Origin: an uncultured bacterium
GTDB lineage: Bacteria > Actinomycetota > Actinomycetes > S36-B12 > CAIYMF01
Length of the DNA stretch: 64,000 bases
NCBI GenBank assembly: GCA_903826575.1
Contig: CAIKEU010000068.1
Coordinates: forward strand, 26,179-90,178
Direction: 5' to 3'
Shown piece after piece: positions 54,882 through 62,973 of the stretch (the first letter of the stretch is position 1; every line of letters starts with the position of its first letter). The notes under the pieces are model-generated. The model made no database searches. It saw nothing but the letters and a program-made list of their open reading frames with translations, and was not told where the DNA came from. A program made the position numbers and the translations under genes.

Positions 54882-55724
54882 ATGGAACAGTTCTTCTCCA
54901 CCTGGTCTTTTGACGTATTCATTGCTGTGAATCTCATTGTGGCCGCGGGGCTTTATCTGTGGGCGACCCGGCACCTCCAAGATGCCTCGCTGCCGTGGTC
55001 GAAGGTCTCAAGCGCCTGTTTCCTGTTCGGCATTGCTGCTCTCGGAATCTCGTATCTTGGCCCGCTTCCGGCGTGGTCGCACACGTTCTTTTGGGCCCAC
55101 ATGACAGCGCACCTGATCGTCATGATGGTTGCCGCCCCACTTATCGTTCTGGGTTCGCCGATCTATCTGTGGTTTCGAGCCAGCGGATCGTCGATGCGAC
55201 GCCGGGTCATAATTCCTTTTCTACGCAGTCGCGCAGTGGGCGTCCTCACTAATCCTGTCGTCACCTGGTGCTTGTTCGCAGGAGTCTTGCTCTTCACTCA
55301 CTTCACGCCATTCTTTAACTGGGCATTGCAAAATCACGATGCGGATTTGTTCATCGAGCAGCCGCTGTTTCTGATTGCAGCCCTTCTGTACTACTGGCCG
55401 GTCACAGCTCGCGATTTGCTTCCTCGACGGCCACCGGCTGCCCATCGTGTCGTATCAATGACGCTCATGATGATTCCCGAGGCACTCGTGGGTGCCGTCA
55501 TCTATTTTGCGCCGGTCGTTTTGTACTCGGTGTTCTTGCGCGCGAACCGTCCATTTGGGCCGGACGCGATGACTGATCAGCATTTAGCCGGGGGACTGAT
55601 GTGGGCGTTGGTCATGGTTGTCGAAGCGTTCTGGATGATGTGGATTGCCACGGAATTCTTCCGAAGCGAAGAACAGCGAACCCACCGAGTTGATGCGGAG
55701 ATTCGCGCAGCGCAAAACAGCTAG
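54882..55724 (+). CDS. ctaG: Cytochrome c oxidase assembly factor CtaG
   Basis: 280-aa, seven-helix membrane protein of the caa3_CtaG family, which helps insert copper into subunit I. It starts MEQFFSTWSFDVFIAVNLIV at ATG 54882; the frame opens at 54630. Conserved segments: HTFFWAHMTAHLIVMMVAAP, LGSPIYLWFRA, NPVVTWCLFAGVLLFTHFTP, MTLMMIPEALVGAVIYFAPV and DQHLAGGLMWALVMVVEAFW. It is divergent from the oxidase operon, 122 nt from the cupredoxin start. A paralogue at 60327 stands in the same relation to module 2. Confidence 0.9.
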   Translation: MEQFFSTWSFDVFIAVNLIVAAGLYLWATRHLQDASLPWSKVSSACFLFGIAALGISYLGPLPAWSHTFFWAHMTAHLIVMMVAAPLIVLGSPIYLWFRASGSSMRRRVIIPFLRSRAVGVLTNPVVTWCLFAGVLLFTHFTPFFNWALQNHDADLFIEQPLFLIAALLYYWPVTARDLLPRRPPAAHRVVSMTLMMIPEALVGAVIYFAPVVLYSVFLRANRPFGPDAMTDQHLAGGLMWALVMVVEAFWMMWIATEFFRSEEQRTHRVDAEIRAAQNS

Positions 55725-55768
55725 AACCTCAGTGGCTATCGTCCACTGCTAGGTCATGAGGTGATCCG

Positions 55769-56749
55769 TTACCAGGCGTACGCCTCAGGCGCAGTTCCAC
55801 CTGGACCAGGGAAGATCTCGTCGAGCGCTGTCAGGGCGGTTGCATCGAGAGTGATGTCCAGTGCGCGAACTCCACCGTCAAGTTGCGCCATGGTGCGCGG
55901 ACCGATGATCGGCGCTGTTACGGCAGGTTGATGCAGCAGCCACGCGAGAGCGACGTCAGCGGGATCCTCGCCTCGTGCCGCGCACCATGCTTCCCACGCT
56001 TCAATCGCCGGACGATGCTTGCCGATCGCATCGGCGGCCCGACCAGTTGTACTGCGAGCGGCAGATCCTTCAGCTTCTTTGCGTAATACGCCACCGAGTA
56101 ATCCACCGTGCAGCGGCGACCATGGGATGACGCCAAGACCGTAGTGCTGCGCCGCAGGTAGTACTTCAAGCTCGACGGTGCGTTCGATCAGGTTGTAGAT
56201 CGATTGCTCGCTCACCAAACCAAGCCCGCCACGACGACGAGCGGCCTCCTGACCTTGGGCAATGTGCCAACCCGCGAAGTTGGACGATCCGACGTACAGA
56301 ATTTTGCCCTGCTGACGCAAGACGTCCATCGCCTCCCAGATCTCGTCCCAGGGTGTTGCGCGATCGATGTGATGCATTTGGTAGAGGTCGATGTAGTCGG
56401 TTTGCATGCGCCTGAGCGACGCGTCGCAGGCGCGTCGAATATTGAGAGCCGAGAGTTTTCCCTCGTTCGGCCAATCGCCCATGTCGCCGTACAACTTGGT
56501 GGCAAGAACGGTTCGCTCCCGCCGTCCACCGTTCTGCGCAAACCAGGTGCCGATGATTTCCTCTGTGCGGCCGCGGTTTTCACCCCACCCGTACACGTTG
56601 GCAGTGTCGAAAAAGTTGATGCCGTGAGCGTGGGCCGCATCCATGATCGCGTGAGAGTCCGCCTCGTCCGTCTGCGGTCCGAAGTTCATGGTGCCTAGGC
56701 AAAGACGGCTTACCTTCAGGCCAGTGCGGCCAAGTTGGGTATACTCCAC
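55769..56749 (-). CDS. Aldo/keto reductase
   Basis: 326-aa NAD(P)H-dependent reductase with the TIM-barrel aldo/keto reductase pattern: MEYTQLGRTGLKVSRLCLGTM, then catalytic Asp and Tyr in FFDTANVYGWGENRG, RTVLATKLYG with the catalytic Lys, DYIDLYQMHHID with the His, and the cofactor-binding QSIYNLIER, GVIPWSPLHGGLL and IIGPRTMAQLDG. It belongs to the K+ channel beta/YajO-like group. The substrate is unknown. It lies 43 nt downstream of the APC-FMO gene on the same strand and may share its transcript, which would be consistent with reducing an aldehyde formed by the monooxygenase (inference). Confidence 0.93.
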   Translation of the reverse strand: MEYTQLGRTGLKVSRLCLGTMNFGPQTDEADSHAIMDAAHAHGINFFDTANVYGWGENRGRTEEIIGTWFAQNGGRRERTVLATKLYGDMGDWPNEGKLSALNIRRACDASLRRMQTDYIDLYQMHHIDRATPWDEIWEAMDVLRQQGKILYVGSSNFAGWHIAQGQEAARRRGGLGLVSEQSIYNLIERTVELEVLPAAQHYGLGVIPWSPLHGGLLGGVLRKEAEGSAARSTTGRAADAIGKHRPAIEAWEAWCAARGEDPADVALAWLLHQPAVTAPIIGPRTMAQLDGGVRALDITLDATALTALDEIFPGPGGTAPEAYAW

Positions 56750-56792
56750 GGCGAGACTCCTTAATCGAAGTTGTAGACACTGCTATCGAAGA

Positions 56793-59624
56793 CTACGAGG
56801 TACGGCGCACGCCTTCAAACGTCTGTTGGTCTAGATCTGCCCACTCGAATTGATCGCGAAGATCGGCCATGTAGTCGGTGTACGAGCACATGTCTACGTA
56901 GTTCGTGTGGCGCGGGCTATCGACGTACGTAACTCCGCCGCGTAGATCAGGCTGATCTGAGATCTTTAGGGCCCGCCATTCATCTCGATGCTGCCCGGTT
57001 TCGCGGGCGCGAATATCCATGATGACCAGTTGCGACATTTCATCGAATCGGGTGTACGCCGCACCGGCGAACTCCACGAAACCCAGAACGTACAGAGAGT
57101 CGAGTTCGCGAGAGAAAACATTTAAGTAAAGCTGCGGATGGCCGTTCTGCCACACGAGATGTCGGGGGTCGATGAACGGAATCTGATACTCGTATCCAGT
57201 TGCCAGCACGATCAGATCGATCGCCTCGTGACTACCATCGACAAAGTCGACCCCATCGTGCGTTAGGCGAGCAATATCCGGCTTGGCGATGAGATCACCG
57301 TGTGCCAAGTAGTGGAGTACCTGGGTATTCATGATCGGGTGGCTGGTCAGTAAATCGTGATCCGGCGCCGGTAGCCCAAGACGGGTGAGATCACCGACGA
57401 GTGAGTCGATCAGTTTTTCCGGATCACCCGAGATGCTTACGCCCTTCGGTGGCTCGATCGCACCGCCTAGTAGGGCATCGGTTGGGAGTCCAAAAATGTG
57501 TTTGGGAAGGAACCGATATCCACGTCGGACGGACAGGTAAGCCTGATCGGAGGATCGTGCCGCGTCGCAGGCGATATCGACGCCGGAGTTTCCGGCACCG
57601 ACGATCAGAACTCGTTTTCCAAAGAATTCCGATGAGGCACTGTACGTAACGGAGTGCCGAATCTCGCCGCTGAAGTCGCTCGCACCGTCAAGTGCCGGTT
57701 GTGCCGGGTACCAGGTAACGCCTGGTGCGGCGATCACTCCGTCGTACGTGTTCGTCTGGCCGTTTGAGAGCGTGACAATCCATTGATCGTCGGCGGTGGG
57801 TTCCGCGCTCACTACAGCCACGCCGAGTTGGACGTGGTCGTAGAGCCCGAACTCGTGTGCGAAGGAGCGAATGTAATCACGGATTTGTTCCCACGACGGG
57901 TAGTCCGGGTAATCGGCAGGCATCGGGTAGCCAACGAAACCCGAGGTGTATTTCGAACTAATGAAATGCGCGCTTTCGTACATCGGACCGCCCGGGTTCT
58001 CCATGTCCCAGATACCGCCGACGTCTGTATGGCGCTCGTACCAATCGAAACGGACGCCTTCGGCGATCATCGCGCGTGCCATGACAAGCCCTGCCGGCCC
58101 AGCCCCTACCAGACAGTACGTACGCGAGTAGGTGATGCGTTCGGCCGGGAGATGTGCGGTTCGTCGACCTCGACGCTGCGACTGTGCGAGGGCTGCGTAC
58201 GTTGCAGGATTGCGACGTCGCAACTGCAACGCCATCACGACACCAGCGAACGCAACTGCGAACAGCACGATCGGCGTCGAGTTAATCAGCGGATCTGTTG
58301 AGCCGGTCAGTACGGGGTAGTGAGACAGGGCCATGAAGAACGCAGTTGTGAGGCCGACGAACCCGATCATTGGTGCGATGACGCATCGCCACAGATCGCG
58401 ATCGCCCCTTCGCCAGAAGAATGTAACGACGGCCAGGGATGCCGTTGCCTGCAAGGCGATGATGCCTAGCGTGCCGACACCGATCAAAGTCGCTGCCATA
58501 ACAACGTACGGATCCCACCCACCGATGATGAAGATTGCAGTCACGATGCTTGCGATGACAGTGACCACGATGCTGGCGATGTGGGGGCTCAGGTGCTGCG
58601 GATGATAATCACCAAGTCGCGAGGGGAGGACCTTCTCGCGTCCGAGAGCGAACAGGTATCGGCTTGACGCATTGTGAAGCGCCTGCAAGCCGGCGAGCAC
58701 GCTGGTGCACAGCAGGACGGCTGATATGTCGTAGAGGATTTCGCCACCGTATTGCTGGATCAGGTTGAAGACGAACAGCCCCTTCTGTTCGCTTGCCTGC
58801 GCCACGACATTGCTCGCTCCGGCACCGCCGATGATGAGCCATGTTGTAAGTACGTAGAACACTCCGATCGATGCCACGGCGATGTATGTGGCTCGCGGAA
58901 TGCTTCGCTCGGGATCTGCGGTCTCTTCACCGTAGAGCGCTGCGGATTCGAAGCCGACGAAGCTGAAGAAGGCGAACATTAATGCGATTCCGAGTGACCC
59001 TGAGATCACATTGCTCGGCGCGAATGATGCTGCGGGGAAAGCAGCCGCACCGTTATGGGCGATCACGAGGATGTCGAAAACGATGAGGACACCGAATTCC
59101 AGAATCATCAGTGCGCCAAGAACTTTGGCAGACAATTCCGCAGATCTGTATCCCATGACGCCAACGAATATGAGGCCCACGATGCTGAAGACGTACCAGG
59201 GCACTGTCACCCCAAGGCCGGCCAGTACCAGTGCAGTGAAGTAGCCGAAAGCTCCCACCAAGCCACACGTCAGCGCTATGTATGCGAGCACCGCGACGTA
59301 CGCGGAGGCAACGCCAGCGGGCTTGCCGAGAGCGCGCGCGATGTATGTGTAAAACGCACCAGTGTTTACGACGCGTCGACTCATCGCGGCATAGCCGACG
59401 CTGAAGCACATCAAGACGAGCGATGCGATGAGGAATGCCGCCGGAAGGCCAACACCATTTCCGTCAACAATCGCCAACGGAACATTGCCTACCATCGCTG
59501 CCATCGGTGCCGCGGCAGCGATTACAAGAAAGACAACGCGTCGTGTACTCAACGCGCCACGACGGCCAGATTCGCGCACGCGGACAGCAGCCTGATCGAC
59601 GCTGTGTTCTTCGAGTGATGCCAT
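56793..59624 (-). CDS. APC amino-acid/amine permease fused to flavin-containing monooxygenase
   Basis: 943-aa single frame with two complete proteins. Residues 1-490 form an APC-superfamily permease with about twelve helices (AAAAPMAAMVGNVPLAIVD, VGFESAALYGEETADPERSI, LQALHNASSRYLFALGREKV). A basic linker (RRGRRTAHLPAERIT) follows. Residues about 500-943 form an FMO: VGAGPAGLVMARAMIAEG (FAD), the FMO signature FSGEIRHSVTY, VGAGNSGVDIACDAARS (NADPH) and ATGYEYQIPF. Both halves look full-length with no stop or frameshift at the join, so it may couple uptake of an amine or amino acid to its cytoplasmic oxygenation. It is followed by the aldo/keto reductase. Confidence 0.9.
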   Translation of the reverse strand: MASLEEHSVDQAAVRVRESGRRGALSTRRVVFLVIAAAAPMAAMVGNVPLAIVDGNGVGLPAAFLIASLVLMCFSVGYAAMSRRVVNTGAFYTYIARALGKPAGVASAYVAVLAYIALTCGLVGAFGYFTALVLAGLGVTVPWYVFSIVGLIFVGVMGYRSAELSAKVLGALMILEFGVLIVFDILVIAHNGAAAFPAASFAPSNVISGSLGIALMFAFFSFVGFESAALYGEETADPERSIPRATYIAVASIGVFYVLTTWLIIGGAGASNVVAQASEQKGLFVFNLIQQYGGEILYDISAVLLCTSVLAGLQALHNASSRYLFALGREKVLPSRLGDYHPQHLSPHIASIVVTVIASIVTAIFIIGGWDPYVVMAATLIGVGTLGIIALQATASLAVVTFFWRRGDRDLWRCVIAPMIGFVGLTTAFFMALSHYPVLTGSTDPLINSTPIVLFAVAFAGVVMALQLRRRNPATYAALAQSQRRGRRTAHLPAERITYSRTYCLVGAGPAGLVMARAMIAEGVRFDWYERHTDVGGIWDMENPGGPMYESAHFISSKYTSGFVGYPMPADYPDYPSWEQIRDYIRSFAHEFGLYDHVQLGVAVVSAEPTADDQWIVTLSNGQTNTYDGVIAAPGVTWYPAQPALDGASDFSGEIRHSVTYSASSEFFGKRVLIVGAGNSGVDIACDAARSSDQAYLSVRRGYRFLPKHIFGLPTDALLGGAIEPPKGVSISGDPEKLIDSLVGDLTRLGLPAPDHDLLTSHPIMNTQVLHYLAHGDLIAKPDIARLTHDGVDFVDGSHEAIDLIVLATGYEYQIPFIDPRHLVWQNGHPQLYLNVFSRELDSLYVLGFVEFAGAAYTRFDEMSQLVIMDIRARETGQHRDEWRALKISDQPDLRGGVTYVDSPRHTNYVDMCSYTDYMADLRDQFEWADLDQQTFEGVRRTS

Positions 59625-59673
59625 CCGTGAAGTTTGACATGGGAGAGCGGTGAGAGGGATGAGTTAGCCTGTT

Positions 59674-60261
59674 GTGGTGTATCGAATTGTTGCCGCGACG
59701 GCGATCGTGTTGTCGTTGGCGATCGCCGGTTGCTCAACAAGTGGCGACATCGGTAAGCCCGTGTCGACCAGCCCTAATCAGATCGGTGCGGGCACGACTG
59801 AGTTTCCGATCGGGCAGCGACCACATGTGCCAGCACTCAGTGGCGGCACCATCTCAGGTGAGAGCCTGAACACCGCGACGCTGGCGGGTCAGGTTGTTGT
59901 GCTGAATGCTTGGGCATCCTGGTGTGAGCCGTGTCGCGAAGAGTCGCCAGCCTTGGCGAGAATCTCGAAACGAGTCGCGTCGCTTGGTATTGACTTTGTC
60001 GGCCTAGACGAGGAGGACACCAAGGACAAGGCGATGGCCTTTGCGACGAAGATGGGCACGACGTATCCGCATCTGTTCGATGAGCACGGTGAGCTGCTCG
60101 CCAGTCTGCGTTTACTTCCCACATCGGGTATTCCGAGCACTCTTGTTCTTGATCGGCAGGGCAATGTTGCGGCCCGGGTGATCGGCGCGATTCATGAGCA
60201 GGAGTTCGAGGCATTACTTCGGTCGGTGGCGTCAGAGCCAACGCCCACAGCCAGCGCGTGA
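59674..60261 (+). CDS. TlpA/ResA-like thiol-disulphide lipoprotein
   Basis: 195-aa exported thioredoxin-fold protein. The lipobox LAIAGC ends near residue 20, and the active site is WASWCEPCREESPALARI near residue 85 (Cys-x-x-Cys). The cis-Pro region TSGIPSTLVLDRQG is near 150. It starts with two GTG codons at 59674 and 59677, and either may be used. Such proteins reduce disulphides in cytochrome c maturation or CuA assembly. It lies just before the second oxidase module, on the plus strand and convergent with ctaG2, so a role in oxidase assembly is likely (inference). Confidence 0.9.
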   Translation: MVYRIVAATAIVLSLAIAGCSTSGDIGKPVSTSPNQIGAGTTEFPIGQRPHVPALSGGTISGESLNTATLAGQVVVLNAWASWCEPCREESPALARISKRVASLGIDFVGLDEEDTKDKAMAFATKMGTTYPHLFDEHGELLASLRLLPTSGIPSTLVLDRQGNVAARVIGAIHEQEFEALLRSVASEPTPTASA

Positions 60262-60326
60262 CCCATTCGACGATCCCCTCGGGTGAGAGTTGAATAGGGG
60301 CAGGGAGTTACAGGCGCCAACAGAGT

Positions 60327-61190
60327 TCAGATGAGCGGTGCCTGAGTAGTCTGACTATCGAGTCTGCGCGACTTCTGCTCCTCATGCTTCCACCACTCCG
60401 CAACCACGATGCTGATCCAGATAGTGTCGAGTACCATCCCGGCACCCCACATGATCGAGCCGCCGACTCGCTGATCCAGCAGCGGGGTAGACGGCCCCCA
60501 AGGGCGATCCGTCACGTGCTCGTAATACGGGTACAACACTGATCCGACGGTGTAGATAGCAAATCCAACGATTGCTTCGGGGATCATCATGGTGAACATC
60601 GAGACGATTTTGTAGTGCGATGGAATTCGATACGCGCCGATGCTGCGTCCGATTAGCGGGTAGTAGTAAATCAACCCGGCAGTGAAGTAGATGGCGGGCA
60701 CGACAAACGTGCGCAAGAAGCTGTGCTCGAGGGCAAACTCGAATAGCGGGGTTATGTGTGTGGCAAGCAATGCGGCGGTGAAGATGCACCAACCCGCAAC
60801 GGGATGCGTGACGTTTCGTAAAAATTGATTGCGAATCAAAGGCACTATCGATCTGCGACGTGTCTTGGGTCGGGCAGCACGCAGAGCCAAGAGAACGGGG
60901 TCGCTCAGAACGATGAGCGGTGCAGCCAGCATCATCAGCAGGATGTGTTGAGTCATATCGGCCCAGAAAAAACGATCCGTCATGCTTCCGACCGGCCCCA
61001 TTGTCGCTACGACGATTGTGGCCATGGCCCCCAGAAACAACGCGGTTGACCGCCCCGACCAAGGCCGCTGAGAGTGCTGGCGACTTACCGTCCGGCCCAT
61101 GTACAGGTACCCAAAGGTAGCCGCGAGGACGACAACGAGCCACGGAACATTGAGTGAGAATGAAGTCAGGAACTTTCCCACTGAACCCAT
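60327..61190 (-). CDS. ctaG: Cytochrome c oxidase assembly factor CtaG (second copy)
   Basis: 287-aa, seven-helix caa3_CtaG-family protein, paralogous to the one at 54882. Matching segments: DRFFWADMTQHILLMMLAAP, LSDPVLLALRAARPKTRRR, HPVAGWCIFTAALLATHITP, FTMMIPEAIVGFAIYTVGSV and DQRVGGSIMWGAGMVLDTIW. It is divergent from the cupredoxin-ctaC-ctaD genes of module 2, with 184 nt between starts, repeating the module 1 layout. It probably serves the module 2 oxidase. Confidence 0.9.
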   Translation of the reverse strand: MGSVGKFLTSFSLNVPWLVVVLAATFGYLYMGRTVSRQHSQRPWSGRSTALFLGAMATIVVATMGPVGSMTDRFFWADMTQHILLMMLAAPLIVLSDPVLLALRAARPKTRRRSIVPLIRNQFLRNVTHPVAGWCIFTAALLATHITPLFEFALEHSFLRTFVVPAIYFTAGLIYYYPLIGRSIGAYRIPSHYKIVSMFTMMIPEAIVGFAIYTVGSVLYPYYEHVTDRPWGPSTPLLDQRVGGSIMWGAGMVLDTIWISIVVAEWWKHEEQKSRRLDSQTTQAPLI

Positions 61191-61276
61191 GCCGGCACCC
61201 TAGCCCCTTTGGCGAACAGATCGGTCCACACTTTTGAAACGTTCGGAAAATGGAAGTGATCCCTACTCAATATCCG

Positions 61277-61309
61277 TTTGATCAAAATTTGACGAATCTT
61301 GGCGATTCG
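61277..61309. promoter_or_regulatory. Two palindromes in the divergent module 2 control region
   Basis: TTTGATCAAA (61277-61286), a perfect palindrome, and CGAATC-ttggc-GATTCG (61293-61309), 6-bp arms, both between ctaG2 (start 61190) and the cupredoxin gene (start 61375). They are plausible repressor sites. The 61191-61374 gap shows no clear consensus promoter. Confidence 0.3.
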
Positions 61310-61374
61310 CTTGCGAACAGGTGCCGGATGGTGAACTGTGCGTACCGTGGGATGTCAATAGAGGGGAAGTCGGC

Positions 61375-62094
61375 GTGAAACCAGTTGTTGGGGCTCTAAC
61401 TGCAGTTGTGCTTGGCGGGGTCGTGGTCGGTGGCACGGTACTGGCATTTCATGGCGCAGCGCCCAAGCCCCCACTCATGGTTGTTGACGGCGTGTCATCT
61501 ACCAGTACTGGCATTCCCGGCGTTACGAAAACTGCGGAACTTAAGCTTGAGTCGTATCCCGATAGTTCGCCCATCACCTGGCGTCGGACGAACGGCGGAG
61601 TCGGACCGCACCCTGGCTGGGTGAGTTACGGCCCCACCACCAACATTCAGTTACCGGCAAACGCTCTTGTTACGGTGACGATCACCAATTACGACGGCGG
61701 TGAGCCGATTCCCAACCCTGGCTACCTGGCATCTGTTCACGGAACTGTCGGCGGAGATATGACCGTGGATGGTCAGCCGGCGACGAGTATCGATCCGTCC
61801 CACGTTGGTCACACCTTCACCATCCACAACTACCCCAGTGACACGCAGCAGAACATCTTTGTCAGCGTGCCGCTCCCGGCCGTGGCCGATGACGTGAGTT
61901 CGAATCCGACGGCCGCACCTTCGGCATCGAATCCGTATGGCTGGGCGCCGCACGTGGTCACTTTCAAGTTCGTTACCAAGGGCCCAGGCGAGTATGCGTG
62001 GAACTGTGAGTTCCCGTGCGGTGGCAATTACGCAGGAATGGGCGAAGCGATGAGTTCGTACGGCTACATGTCGGGAGTCATTCATGTTGTGTGA
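61375..62094 (+). CDS. Membrane-anchored two-Cys cupredoxin-like protein (module 2)
   Basis: 239-aa paralogue of the module 1 cupredoxin-like protein. Start GTG 61375 has GAGGGGAAG upstream; the frame opens at 61321. An N-terminal anchor (VGALTAVVLGGVVVGGTVLA) precedes the domain, which shows GHTFTIHNYPSD and WNCEFPCGGNYAGM, then SSYGYMSGVIHV. The Cys-x3-Cys-x3-Tyr-x2-Met spacing copies the CuA loop of subunit II (Cys-x3-Cys-x3-His-x2-Met) except for His to Tyr. It heads the module 2 oxidase genes, 30 nt before ctaC2. A donor or copper-chaperone role is inferred. Confidence 0.78.
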   Translation: MKPVVGALTAVVLGGVVVGGTVLAFHGAAPKPPLMVVDGVSSTSTGIPGVTKTAELKLESYPDSSPITWRRTNGGVGPHPGWVSYGPTTNIQLPANALVTVTITNYDGGEPIPNPGYLASVHGTVGGDMTVDGQPATSIDPSHVGHTFTIHNYPSDTQQNIFVSVPLPAVADDVSSNPTAAPSASNPYGWAPHVVTFKFVTKGPGEYAWNCEFPCGGNYAGMGEAMSSYGYMSGVIHVV

Positions 62095-62124
62095 TCGCGC
62101 TTTTGAGACCGAAAGGGCAGCGTT

Positions 62125-62970
62125 GTGAGCTACGACATCGACGAGCTACCAGAGTCGCCGTCGCGTCCGCCGCTGTCCGAGCGCCTGAAGACACCTGAGG
62201 GTCAGAGGATCGTCAAGGTGGCAACGGTCGTCAGCGTTTTGACGGTCTTGCTCTTGATCTTCTGCGTCTGGTGGCCGCTGATCTCGTTGCCGCCAACCAT
62301 GTCCGATACTCAGGCCGAAGTTAAGAGCACCCTGCTGATCTTCTCGATTGCATCAGCACCCGTTATGGCTTTGGTCTGGGGTATCGCGTATTACAGCTTG
62401 CGGCACTGGAATGCCGGTTCAGGGGATACCCCGCCCGAGGACGGACCGCCGATTCGCGATAACAATCGGCTTTCTCTTGCCTGGGTCGTAGGCAGTGCCC
62501 TCTTAACGGCTTTCCTGCTGGTCTGGGGCTTGGCTGCCCTGACCTCCACCACCACACTTCCAACTGACGCCAAGCCGCTCACGATCAATGTGATCGGCCA
62601 GCAGTGGCTATGGAATTTCCAATACCCAGAGGATGGCGGCATTACGAGTAATGATCTCGTGCTGCCCAAGGATCGTCCGGTCATCTTCAACGTAACAAGC
62701 ACTGATGTCATCCACTCGTTCTGGATTCCCGAGATGGGCATCAAGATCGACGCGAACCCGAGAGTGACGACGACAACGCTCACCACCCCCGATACGCTCG
62801 GCGTTTTCAATGTTCGATGTGCCGAGCTTTGCGGTTTGAACCACTCGTACATGGAGACATCTGGTCGAGTGGTGGCCCCGACGGACTTTGACCAGTGGGT
62901 TAAGGATCAAGGCGGATCACCAGGGATGCTTGTGCCACTCGACGTCAACAAGATCGAGCCGAAGGAATAG
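62125..62970 (+). CDS. ctaC: Cytochrome c oxidase subunit II with CuA site (second copy)
   Basis: 281-aa subunit II. Start GTG 62125 has AAGGG 8 nt upstream. Three hydrophobic helices (about 32-56, 70-92, 118-138) precede the soluble domain, as in module 1. The CuA site is intact: DVIHSFWIPEMGIKIDANPR and RCAELCGLNHSYMET. GQQWLWNFQYPEDGG is the electron-entry region. It is followed by ctaD2 after 3 nt. The similarity to the module 1 subunit, including the extra helix, indicates duplication of the whole module. Confidence 0.94.
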   Translation: MSYDIDELPESPSRPPLSERLKTPEGQRIVKVATVVSVLTVLLLIFCVWWPLISLPPTMSDTQAEVKSTLLIFSIASAPVMALVWGIAYYSLRHWNAGSGDTPPEDGPPIRDNNRLSLAWVVGSALLTAFLLVWGLAALTSTTTLPTDAKPLTINVIGQQWLWNFQYPEDGGITSNDLVLPKDRPVIFNVTSTDVIHSFWIPEMGIKIDANPRVTTTTLTTPDTLGVFNVRCAELCGLNHSYMETSGRVVAPTDFDQWVKDQGGSPGMLVPLDVNKIEPKE

Positions 62971-62973
62971 GCC

